Origin: Blasia pusilla
Taxonomy: Eukaryota; Marchantiophyta; Marchantiopsida; Blasiales
DNA length: 64,000 bases
NCBI GenBank assembly: GCA_050084515.1
Contig: CM114273.1
Coordinates: 14,818,001 to 14,882,000 of the forward strand
Direction of reading: 5' to 3'
Made by a program: the position numbers and the translations under genes. This document shows positions 22,983-34,528 of the stretch, piece by piece (position 1 is the stretch's first letter; every line of letters begins with the position of its first letter). The notes beneath the pieces were generated by a model. It was not told the DNA's origin and searched no databases. It worked only from the letters and a program-made list of their open reading frames with translations.

Positions 22983-24450
22983 ATGGAGACTTGGGAGCCA
23001 GATATGGGTCCTAAGTTGACAAGAGGAGAACGGCGCCGGATACATCAGTTCCTCACGAGTTATAGGAGCAGCTTTGCGTTTAGCATGGAGGATTTGGGTA
23101 TGCTGAAGGGACCGGGGATCCGCATTGAGTTGTCGAGTGATACGCCGATCTTTCGACGACCCTACAGGTATAGTGATATGGTGATATGGAGAGGGCTCTG
23201 ATTTAGAGTAGGAGCCAAGACTTGGTCAGACCAGGACTAGTGGAGATCTTGCATGGGGAGTATGCATCTGCCACTGTCATGCCCGCCAAGAAGGATGTGC
23301 ATGGAAATTGGACGGATAGGCGGATGTGTGGGGATTACCAACCTATCAATCAGAAGACGAAGTCCGTAGGTATGCCATGCCCACCCTTGAAGAGATCTTT
23401 GATGCAATTGGTCACGTAAAGGTCTTGAGTTCATTGGATTTGCGAGCCGGATACCATCAGCTGCCTATCAGATTGGAGGACAGGCAGAATACGGCATTTT
23501 GGGGCATCGATCCTCACGGGAAGGATTGTTTGTACCAGTGGCGGTTCTTACCATTTGGGTTAAAGAACGCCCCGTTGGATGAGTTTCAGAGGGTCATGGA
23601 TAGGATCTTGGCTGGTCTGGATTTTTCTAGGTGTTATATTGATGACATCGTAGTCTTTAGCGCCACGATTGAGGAGCATGAGCGACATCTAGAGGAGGTG
23701 TTTTGACGATTGCAATTACATGGGCTGAAGCTACATCCAGGCAAGTGCAAGTTCTTCTACGACCAGATTGAGTACTTGGGTCATACGATATACCCAGGGG
23801 GCCTTGGTGTTCAACAGACGAAGGTAGAGGCTATCTCACGCATTCCACGCCCTACAGATGTGAGCCGTGTTTGCGCATTCATGGGATTGGCGAACTTCCA
23901 TCGGCGATACGTCAAGGGATTCAGTTTGATTGTGAAGCCCCTGACCGTGCTGACCAAGGTGGATCACAAGTGGCACTCGAGGGATGAGCACGAGCGAGCA
24001 TTTCAATTGCTCAAGGACAGGTTGACGTGTGCGCCCATCTTGAGGAGACCGATCAGGGGGCATCCTTTCCAGTTGCACATAGATTGGAGCATGTTGGGGC
24101 TTAAAGCGGTGCTCACCCAGCATGATGATGAGGGTAGAGAGTTCGTGGTGGCTTACACTAGCCGCTCGAACAATGCTGCAGAGGTGAAGTACAACTCGTA
24201 TGAGGATGAGTGCTTGGCTGCAGTGTGGGCTGTCGCGCATTTCAAGTGTTACTTATTCGGAAATCCCTTTACCATCATCAGTGATCATCAACCATTGAAG
24301 TGATTGATGGAGTCCGACAAGTTTATAGGGAAGCTTGCGAGATGGGCTCTGTTGTTGCAAGAGTATGATTTTTCAGGTGGTACATAGACCTGGGACGCTC
24401 AACCAGGATGCAGATGGGTTGAGTCGTAACCCATGCCCGAGTTAGTGAGA
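22983..24450 (+). pseudogene. Ty3-gypsy reverse transcriptase and RNase H (degenerate)
   Basis: Downstream of the methyltransferase, in order: RGERRRIHQFLTSYRSSFAF, a broken segment with PAKKDVHGNWTDRRMCGDY, SSLDLRAGYHQLPI, LPFGLKNAP, the catalytic RCYIDDIVVFS at about 23630, LHPGKCKFFYDQIEYLGHTI, and RNase H with YTSRSNNAAEVKYNSYEDEC and SDHQPLK. After a TGA at 24301 the frame shifts, and an end of RNase H reading LNQDADGLSRNPC is recognisable to about 24445. There are at least four breaks. No integrase follows: sequence passes directly into LTR-like DNA at about 24466. The RT is of gypsy rather than copia type by its YIDD context and domain order. Confidence 0.9.
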
Positions 24451-24465
24451 TGCGACTGGAGCTCG

Positions 24466-24700
24466 ATGACATGAGAGAGAGTGCATACCTTTGAGAGCTA
24501 TATATGGTGTGAGATGGTGTAGAGAGAGATTGGATCTTACTTTACAAAGAGAGAATTTAGAGATATATTTTAGTACTTCTTGTCTTGTTGTTTGGATGCC
24601 ATAAGTTAGTATGGGATCGTGCGTGTTTGTGTGTGTGTTCAATGACGGCGATGTATGTTGTGTAGTAATGTGTATGCGCACGACACAACTGTCAATAATG
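24466..24700 (+). repeat. LTR copy 3, partial
   Basis: From TGACATGAGAGAGAGTGCAT it matches LTR copies 1 and 2 (18774 and 21163). It repeats the GTGTGAGATGGTGTAGAGAG and TTGGATCTTACTTTA segment seen at the end of copy 2, then continues CAAAGAGAGAAT. So about 70 bases are present at both ends of the methyltransferase-RT block. A later segment (GATGTATGTTGTGTAG, then GCGCACGA) recurs at about 38632-38672. The outer end is not defined. Confidence 0.6.
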
Positions 24701-27700
24701 GTTTTTTAAGATTTTGTTTAAATTTTCAAAAAAAAAAAGGATTTAAGTATAATTTCCACTTTTTTAAATCTTAAAAGAGTAAGAAAAATTCACCTTTAAA
24801 TTACACCCATCTCCCCTAAATAATTTCACTCCTCCGTAAAAGCTCAAACAATAACTATTCTTCCCCTTCCACTCTTCCCACCAAAATGACATTCACTAAC
24901 CAAAATCTTAGCTAGTTTTGATTAATAAAATTTTCCTTTTCTATTCAAATTCATTTTTCTTTCCCAAAATATCTCATGTGAATTAATACGATTATTTTTT
25001 TAAATGATCACGTTATTTATTTCAAATTTTAAATATGAAGAAGAGTAGTAAAATTTCACTATTCTTAGTAATTATAATCCTCCATTCCAATTTAAATGAT
25101 ATCCCAATACACTAACTAATTTGATCTTTCCATAAAATTTAAACAAAATATACTCCTCTATTAAATTTTTATTTCCTTTTTCCATCAAATATGAATTGAG
25201 ATAAAAATTCTAAAATTTTGGTTATTTATCATAATTATTATAATTTATTAATACTTATTATCACCCATTATAATATTAAATTAACGATTAATTATTTTTG
25301 TATATTCCACTCAAATCCCTATTCGTTTTAATCAATTTCTACCCATCTAACATAACTAAAGCAACAAAATTCAAGGATTTTATTGTCTATTTTGTCTTAT
25401 TGTCCCGCTATCTTGTCTTATTATGCATATGTGGTCGTCAATTATTATATAGATGAATGTTTCATGCTCACATTCACCTCAATGAAGTTTTGGATGATAT
25501 TAGGTCCCAATTTGCAAAAATTTTTCATAATATTCATCTCTATGAGAATGACGCTTCTACATGTCCAATCTACATGTTTTCGTGATTTAGGCTTTGTAAG
25601 CTTTAGGTCTAGGATTCTCTTGCATGAAAAAATTAGATCATGAAATTGTTTTTCTTGATTCTTTTACAATATAGGCACTACATTTTCAAATAAATTATTT
25701 GTACTCCCCTTGAACAATGACATTTCTGGCCTATTTTCTTTGAAATGGTCAATGTTAAATTTTTCATCTAAATGTAGAAATGGCATATCTTAATTATGGC
25801 TTACATGTAAGAAGTAGATGGACCCATGAAAGTAGAGTCTAAGACTTTGGGTTGGTGCAAGATTTGGTGGAAGTGGTCTTGTGTGTAGAATTTTCTATAC
25901 TTTCCTTAAGTAAGAAATTAATTAAAACAAAATCTTGAAAATTCCAAGATTTTAAGAATTTTCATTTTCTTTTCTTTCATAAGGAGTTTATTTTGAATGC
26001 TCTCTTTGTATATGAACAACTCTTGCATGTGGTTTGGCTTATAAAGTTACACATTGTGTGAGTTTGGAAGATTAGGTGGTTGATTCTTGCAAGAGCTGCA
26101 AATTTCACTTTCATGGAATATGTCATTTTTTTTTGGTTAAATTCATTACCATCTTCTTTTCCTTATTACACTCCACACGTATATTATATACCAGATTAAA
26201 ACCTTTGCTACATTACCATCCGCCTGCAGAAATTATATGATATTACTTAATTTTTACCTGCGTATAATTTGAACGTTCGTGCCAATTTTTTCTCTCATCC
26301 AATAATTCATCTCATACTCATAACAATTAACATAAATATAGATAATAATTTGTTCAATCAATTGTGTTTAGTATCATTCTACAACCTCCTGACATTCTCA
26401 CATTTTATACTTCTTGGTTGCCTATTATTTACAATTGTTTTTCCCTTCCCTTCCAATTTCCTTCCGTCCGTCCGTTTATTTATTTATTCATTTATTTATT
26501 TATTTACGTTACTCTTGTGGGTTGGCTACGAATGCTCAAGCGAACTTGCTCCAGAGCCTATGGGTTGGAGTAGGAGCGCTTGTGGTTACGGCACCACCCG
26601 TCATGATGACCAATCAAACTATGTGGGGAGAGAGAGAGAGTGATTGGTCACTTCGCTACGTAATCGGGAAGTTTTAAAATGCAACCTTTAGACCTTTAGT
26701 GTTGGCGCGCTCTTGTCGTTTGACGTTGGAGCTACTGAAACCTCCCTTCACCCAGACGGCGAGTGAAATCCACGCAATGCTTTAAAGGTGATTCTAAAGG
26801 CAGAGCACAACGCATCACAGAGGACCTCATAAGGTGAGAAAAGAATTATTGGGTACGGATGGTTTCTCGAGTCACCGGCTGCAGCTGAATTTGAGTAGTG
26901 TGGGTGAGAAGTATGATGCGAAGAGTGTGGAAGAAGGGGAGTGGGAGGTTTATGCAGCGGTAGAAGTGGAATGAGCGTTCATCATACAAAGAAGTGGAGT
27001 GGAAAGCAGCGAATTGTAAAGCGATGAAAGTTGGAGAAGTTAGTGGGAACTTGTCTTGAAGTCCTACTATCCAAGTTCCGTGAAAGTATCACGGAACTTG
27101 GAGACTCGGAGTTATGGATTCCACATGTGACGTGGATCGCCGGGTCTTCTGGACCCTAAACTGGAATTCTATCAATGAATTAACCTTAATAAACACCCTC
27201 TGTGCAAGCAAAAGGGCTATGAGATCCCAAATATTAACGCAAGGTGACAATTACAGGCAAAAGGGAACGGTGTACTTGAAGTCTGCCTCCATGAAGTGCC
27301 TTAATCCAAAATGTGGACTTACTTCATCACCTCTTTCAACAAACTCCAACAACTGTCATTATACAAGGAGACAACTTCCATGTAGCCAAGGTCAGAATAT
27401 CCAAGCATGGAAGCCTCGCCTTCGATAGATTCTTGCTTTAGGTCAGCCTTACTCAGAATGATACTCATTAATTACACAGGTCTCATGCAAGAGAAAAGTC
27501 ATCCAAAGAACTGCTGCACATCAATTGTGATTGTCTCCACATGGTAATGGAGCACTAGAGTCAATTCATCTCTTACTTCAATTTAGATCAATGATACAAG
27601 GAGAGGTGATCCATGGTTGGTCCAGGACCAAAGAACCACAGGAGGCTCTTACTGCACTCCCATGATAGGAACATGGGCGGGTCGGCTCATTCCTATGCAA

Positions 27701-27963
27701 ATCGCTTGATCCTCATCAAGGAAACCCAACTGTCTCCTTGGAGTAGACGATCCTATACCATTGACGTGTCACATTTGCAATGTACTCACCTGAGATCAAC
27801 CACTCGCCAAGAAGTTACTTGAGTCTCACCAATAAACCAATGCAAACACCAGCCGCAGCTGTGGCATATATCGTGGATATACAGATATCAAAACTACAAG
27901 ACTGACTCCTTGTTTAGCAGCCTGTTCCTCGATGGGTAGTGCAGAACTAGGCCTAGTAGGACA
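24701..27963. other. AT-rich intergenic region with simple repeats and one hairpin
   Basis: 24701-26460 is AT-rich with no coding signal. At 26464-26506 lie CGTC and TTTA tetranucleotide repeats that create open frames by composition. A 14-bp perfect inverted repeat (TCCAAGTTCCGTGA, 5-nt loop) lies at 27070-27102. 27100-27963 lies downstream of the minus-strand G-patch gene and probably contains its 3' UTR. Confidence 0.5.
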
Positions 27964-30900
27964 TTATACGTGGGCACCCAACCCAAGAGATTTGGGTCTC
28001 TTGACAGCTTCGACTGGTTCAAAAATCCCTTGCTTTTCCCTTCCTAACCCATGACCTTCCACAAACCCCATTTTTGCCATGATCCTTGATCCAAAACCCT
28101 TTGTGTGGGCCTCAAATACACCAAAATCAGGGTTGTTAGCCTTAGCAGCATACTTTGTTTGACCAATTGTCACTGCAGAGGTGTGAACCTCCAAGCTTGC
28201 TAACCTAGGATGTACAATATCTTCCATGGAAGGTGTTGCTCGTGTGCTCCTCTTAGACATTGAAGCAGAAGGAGAACCAACTTGATCCCCCTCATGTCCT
28301 CTTGCAATGAAGGATACAGGATTGTTGGCATAAACAACAGCTTTCCTGTCATTCTTTTTTGAATGAATTGCTTGATTGTTAGGAATGGTCTTCAGCCTGC
28401 GCCTTGACTTGTCTTTAGAATGCACCTTTCTCTGAGAAGATTTAGTTAAATTCTCATTCAAAGGATTGGATTTCATAGGGCCTCTCCTATCAATAGTAGT
28501 CTCCATGCCCTGCAGTGCTTGCCTGGCTGCACGCTTCATTTTAGAAACCTTCCGCTGCTCTTCACCTGTCAATGTCTTGCCACTCCTTGGTGTCCTGTCC
28601 ACTGGGGTCCTCATTTGTTGCCCAAGCAACTGCAACAAATCAAAGAATCCCTTAATCATTTGATCAAATTGATCCTGCCAAGCTCAACTCAACTGCGCTC
28701 ACAATTTCACCCAACTCACTGGCACTCCCTCAATCCTGGCCACTTATCTGCCAAATTAGATCACTGGGACTTGATTAAATATTGAATGCCTTCGTCAAAT
28801 CGGACTGCTTGCATGTCTACCACAATTATCAGGTACTGGAGAGAGAGAGAGAAAAAAACTAGCAATCTAGACATAGTGAGACAAGCAACACTGCTCATAT
28901 AGTAGTAGCACCACCTGCCACTGCTTTGCTACTGTGGACTCGATGTAATAAGAGAGACATCAAGTTAAAAAGCTACTTACCCTAAGCAACCGGAGCTTGT
29001 CCTCACCAGATGGCATACCAGTATGCCTTGTAATTGAAACAACAACAAATCTGCACTTGCTTGTATGGGAGTTCACCCCCAAAAAAAGACTTAGTAATTA
29101 TCAAACATTTCAAGTCTACATGGTCTATTTTAAGAATTCGACACATAAGGATTGCAACAGTTTATGCAAGAACAAACACCACTCAACTTTCATGAGAGAG
29201 ACAAGCAAGAACATAGTCACCTGAACATTCCACATACCATGATAAGAAAGTGGTACCTAAAAGAGAAAGCCATCAATACGCACCTTCTCTTGGTGGTGCC
29301 CTGGCTGCTGCTTTTAAGTTTGTAGATGCCAGCCAACCTATGCACCTGCTCAGGCATACAAAACATGGAAGGAGTAAGTCAAGTTTATAAACAAACATGA
29401 TACAAAACACCATGACATAAACTCATAGTGTTCACTTGGAGCAGGACCACAGGGATTCTCTACTTTTCTAGACCCTTGGCTGCTAGTCTGCTGGAGATAT
29501 TGAGTAGCAGCTGGATGATGCAAGGAATTTGGCATGAACTACTTTTCAATGCAATACTTTCCTGATTATATTTCCTTTCTATTTTCTCCTCTCTTCTTTG
29601 GCAGAAGTAAGGACTTTCACACCTAACTTGCTATCCATGAAACAATTGATTCTATTGACCTAAAGATGCACGCAATTACCAAGCTAATGATTCCAGCAGA
29701 ACTACTAAGATATGGAAGGAGAAGGGTGACTCCTCAGGTGAAGTAGACTCATTTCATTCAGCCGAACAGGATGCCTACTAGATCTCTCAGAGAAGAATTG
29801 TTCCACATGATGGCTGTAAATCACAAAGAACTATATAGCTCCAAAGTCCTTGGTTGACCAATTGTGGCATGCGGGTCACCTCAAAAACATGGCACCCAAA
29901 TGAGAGACAGAATCTATCAGACAAGAAAAGCTAAGATTACTCAGAGTCAAACTTTGTCAACCCTCCCTCAACGGACAAAAAGTAAGGACTACCAATCACA
30001 AATATTTGCGAAACTCCCATGAGTTGTCATACTGTGTCAAAACTCTTTTCTAGGAAAAAGTTGTCCAATAAAGGTTTGGAGCAGACCTGTGCACGATCTC
30101 GACTTTCCATCGGCTCAAAGGCAATAATGTCCTCCTTCTTCATGACCATTTCTTCTAGTGCCTGCTTACCACATCCAACATCTCACAATTCAGCAATGTA
30201 GGATTCTTCTACACAGGAAAGGTGCTCTTCCAGGATAGTTATAATTAGTTCACAGTACCACCGCTTTCTATTCATTTGATGCATTAATACCATGTACAGC
30301 TGGTAGCATTATAACCACTAGATATCTGTGGGATATGTTATGGAAAATACTAGTACAAACACTAACTTCAACCAATGATCATGTCAGTCCAACTAAAAGT
30401 AACAGTACACACGGATAGAGTCTTCAGCCATGAAAAGACAACACCCATGTAAAGAAAACAACCAGACCCAACACTCTACAAAACAACAGGGCATCTTCTC
30501 TAATCCTGTAGGGAACAATCCTCTGTTTGCTTCAGTACATAAACCTGGTTGTTAACTCTAAACACCACATTAAGATTTGAGACTATTAGACGGTGCTCAA
30601 CCCACCTTGTTCACAGCATTGAGATCAAACCCTCGGGCTAAGGCCCGTAATCTACGTTTAGTTGCAATGGTCTCCTTCCGTTCACTTTTCTTCTGGCCTG
30701 AAAGCGAAAGAGTAGACATATAACTTCTAATAATCTGATATGAAGAGGTGTTGAAATCTTCTGTATCTAAGCCACCTCCAAAGTTGGGGTGACACATCAA
30801 GACATACAAGATGCACAGAGAATAGAACCGTGTTTGCTCCCTCAATACGCTGACAATTACTGTATTCGAACTTTTTATGTGGTAATCAACTTTGAGAAGC

Positions 30901-33900
30901 CCTAATTCCTATTTTCAAAGAGAATCATTCAAAAACAGAGAGGTATTGCGTGTACCAGGAATACCCTTGGCCTTCTTTACGCGTTTGTCAGTGCTGAAAG
31001 GCCATGTTTGCGTGGCAACAGATGTCCTACAGTTGACATCCTCAGGAGTACCGACTAAAGACCCTCCACTTCTGCCATACTTTTGTGATGGTTTCCCTCC
31101 AGCACGGTCCCCACCTCTGTCCTCAATTTCTAGGTAACGAATGCAGGTTTCCTCATCTATTTCTAGGTCATGAATGTGAGCCTGGTCATCTGAGCCAAAG
31201 GTAGAATCTAGCTTATCATCATCACTACAACTACTGTCAGAATCATAGCCAAAGAAAACTCTTTCTGCCAAATCTTCTCCATCCACATCTGAGTCTCCGT
31301 GTATTGGTGTCTTCTCATCGTTTGTCTTTGGGATAATCTGCTGGTCAGAGGTGCTAGGAGTAATCCTGCATCGATGTTCCAAATCATCTTCAATTGTTCC
31401 ACCACTGTCAGAACAGTCATCGGATTCTTCATCGGAATCTTCCTCTTCAGAACTACAAACATCCTCTTCTCTAAGAATCATATCTTCAATTGGGATTTGC
31501 TGAAGTGACTTTCTATTCTTTTCAACCCAATTGGGATCATTTATGTCAGATCTAAGCCCCTCACAATTGGTCAAGTAATCGTCCACCAACGCATCACTGA
31601 CGTCAGAATCAGAAGATTCAAGGCTTTCATCCCTGTCAGATGAATCAAACACATTGGATCTGAGTTGTGTACCATAAGGATTAAAAATCCGATTCTTTCT
31701 TGGTTTTGTGGTTTTGTTCCTCTTCTTTCCACGGTTAAATTTAGTAGACCACAAGTGACCATCATCCTGATTTGAGAAAATTTCTTCTGCTGTACAAGGA
31801 CCCTCGTCATCACTCATATCTGAAACATCGGTGGTGTACACCTTCATACCTCCAATGCTTAAAAATGCAGCACTCACTCCAGTTTTCTTTTTTATCAGCT
31901 TTGAATGACTAGCCTCTTCATCAACAGAAGTACTTTTTTTTCCCTTTCTTGCCTTCTGAAAACTGACACACTCCTCTTTACAGGTGGCACCAACCTGCTC
32001 TACCAACTTGGGCACAAGTCCAAACACATGCTCAGAAGTTGATTTCTCCTCAGAAATATTTCCCATATCCTTTCCTCCTACCTTTTCTTCAACATACCCC
32101 AGTCCCCAAGTAGTAATACAATCTGTTACAGAAGAGGATGCCATCAGGTGTTTATGGCTCCCATGGCGATCTAAGACAACCTCTGCACGATTTTCATTGG
32201 CAGGGAGTACCACTTCAGAACTAGCATCCATATCCGAGGAATGAACCTGAAGAAACAGAAGAAAGCATGTTAATTGTGAATGTAGAAGATATAACCACAA
32301 CACATATATTAAAAGCTTGCAGTGATCTAAAGCAGAATTCAAAAAGAATTCTATTTTTCCACAGAAACCCAGTACACATCTAGACAACGCTTGTTTGAAA
32401 ATCTAGTAGAACCAAGCATCTGAGCCCAACGATCTTTAGGGCCCAATGATCAACTCAGGCTACTAACACAGGCACATAGTAGATGTTCGCTCATATCCCT
32501 GGTGTTCTCAACTTTATACATGGTTTAAAGTTACTTTTTCCCAAGAGGAGAAGGCACCACTTGAGGAGAAAATCCATACTAGTAAAAAACTTACACGAGA
32601 TAGAATATGAACATATTTTCTCAACTACACATGATGATGCTTCATCAACATTCATTGCTTACCAGAATCTCTCCTTCATATGAAAACACAGCTGTATTAT
32701 ATGATCTTGTTGATGAGCTTTTCCGTTTCTGGTTTATTCTCATTCCAGAGTTTAACTCCTTCTCTCTCGAAGTCCCACGTCCTCTACCTGAAGATGTCTC
32801 CCCTCTATTTCCTGCCATTAATGAATCCAGTGAGGTTCCTTTATGATTTCTATCAGTCTCCAAGGTAAATAGAACCTCCATGAGGTTGTATGTATGGACC
32901 TACAGAGTGACCATCTCCACAAATGTAGCTCTTCTGATCCAAATCCTCACTATAGTGAGCAACTGAATTCACAAAATAACATTAGATGCCAGAAAGAATG
33001 AAGTTATCCACTTCTCTCTGCTGTTGGAAAACATTGTTGTCATATTCAATGTTAAGAGGAAAACCAAGAAATGATGCCTCTTCTATCCTCACTCTGGCCA
33101 TCTACCTAGACGAAACTCATGAACTTCACCGCACCTATAAGATGATCTTCAGTAAAATACCACCTTCTGTTGATCAGAGGGACCAGGAACACAAGATCAA
33201 ATGGACAAGAAACCATTGGGAAACAAATTTTCTTGCCATACTTCACTTAAAATCTCCGGTCAAATTCTTGTTCTCGCACCTCATTTGGTTTTAGTATAAG
33301 TAACCAGACAAGGCAACAACATTTGATCTCAAAGAAGAAGCAGAATAATGGACATTCTGAAAACTGGTGAATATGACCTGTTTTAGTGCACTTTTGTATG
33401 AAGTTGTGAGACATGATGTGGTCACTCATTTTACTCATTACCAATCACAATTAAGTATTCAGAAGGAATACTCCCTGATGTTTTAGCTTCACTAGGACAG
33501 TCGCTGCTTGTTTCAGAGTTTTTACAAGAAGACTTGGAAAAACTCAGTCAAAGGAGATGGAACTTTCGTAGAACACAAAGTTGTGACAGTTTTGACCACA
33601 CGTTTATATGACTCCCCTCGGAAAGAAACTTCTCTGGCTGCAATGTTTTACTTCGTATTCAACTCATTTCTTATAAACAACGTGCACAAAACTAGTGACG
33701 ACATGATGTGGTCACTTTCGGCAGGGTAGACTAGATACAGTCTGCTTGCCACCAGAAAATATGATGTTTTTGTGAGGCCAAATAGGATTTGTACTGTCGA
33801 GTTCGAGTGCAGGGAAAGAGCTTCGCTTACCAAGGTGAGATCCTTCCGTTACCCTCCACTGAAATATTCAGCAGCGGTAGTTGTCTGTTGAGAAGTTCAC

Positions 33901-34528
33901 TCGGTTGAGAAGGACTTTATTGAGTCCTAAGACACTGGCTTTCAGCTTTCCACACTTATCCTCCAAAATTCTCTCCCATACGACGAAAAAAAAGAGGGAA
34001 AAAGAAACCATCGTTAGGGACAAGTTTGCGTTTGAGTGAATAGTTGGTGACAATATATCGTGAGTTGATCAACACGATTTCATAATCATAGTTACATCGC
34101 TCCCCATGAGTTTAGACACACGATTGTTTGGATCCTAGAATCATCCATGTTAGAATTTGCTGTATCGTATGTATGCATTTCTCATCTTGATTGTCTCAGA
34201 CTCACTCTGTGCACGATGGGAAGTACTTACGCATTGCAAAGTCAGGTGTGGTCAGCTCGCTCACACTGACTTCTTGTGCCAAACCAAACTGAGTTGCTGG
34301 TTCCGGTGCCAGAAGATAGTCGTATCGTCTCTGATAATTTTCGCGCGAAATGGCTCCTCGTGCCTTGCGTCCACGTCCTCTCGCTACTCCGGGTGTTGCC
34401 TCTCTAATTTCATCTGCCCCAGATCTGAAACCAGAACCTCTTCCTTTTCCCTTCCCTTTCTTCCGCCCTCTGCCATCCTCGCTTTGATGTCTACTGGCTT
34501 GTGGGGATTTGTACCTCTTCGGAGGCAT
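27964..34528 (-). CDS. R3H/G-patch domain protein (Sqs1-like, plant D111/G-patch family)
   Basis: Proteins of this family have an R3H-like region and a C-terminal G-patch; yeast Sqs1 activates the DEAH helicase Prp43 through its G-patch. Inferred coding exons on the minus strand: 34528-34231 (ATG at 34528, donor GTAAGT), 32838-32663, 32246-30956, 30697-30606, 30161-30087, 29345-29284, 29050-28981 and 28629-27964 (stop). All placed introns are GT-AG and phases agree, giving about 909 codons. The N-terminus is basic (RGRKKGKGKGRG). Exon 3 is long and acidic, rich in Ser/Asp/Glu. Exons 4-7 encode QKKSERKETIATKRRLRALA, EPMESRDRAQ, VHRLAGIYKLKSSSQG and FVVVSITRHTGMPSGEDKL (R3H-like). The last exon ends with a G-patch: GFGSRIMAKMGFVEGHGLG then RPKSLGLGA. 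The weak point is the exon 2 acceptor: a better-looking one at 32900 would need an additional unseen exon. Likely nuclear, in RNA processing. Confidence 0.85.

Noticed and set aside
26269-26677. Three overlapping hydrophobic open frames
   Set aside because: They cover TTTA and CGTC simple repeats, which explains the Phe/Ile/Tyr-rich translation.
30892-32244. Plus-strand open frames opposite the G-patch gene
   Set aside because: They are antisense shadows of the long acidic exon 3 (Asp/Glu/Ser codons read as Ser/Leu/Phe).
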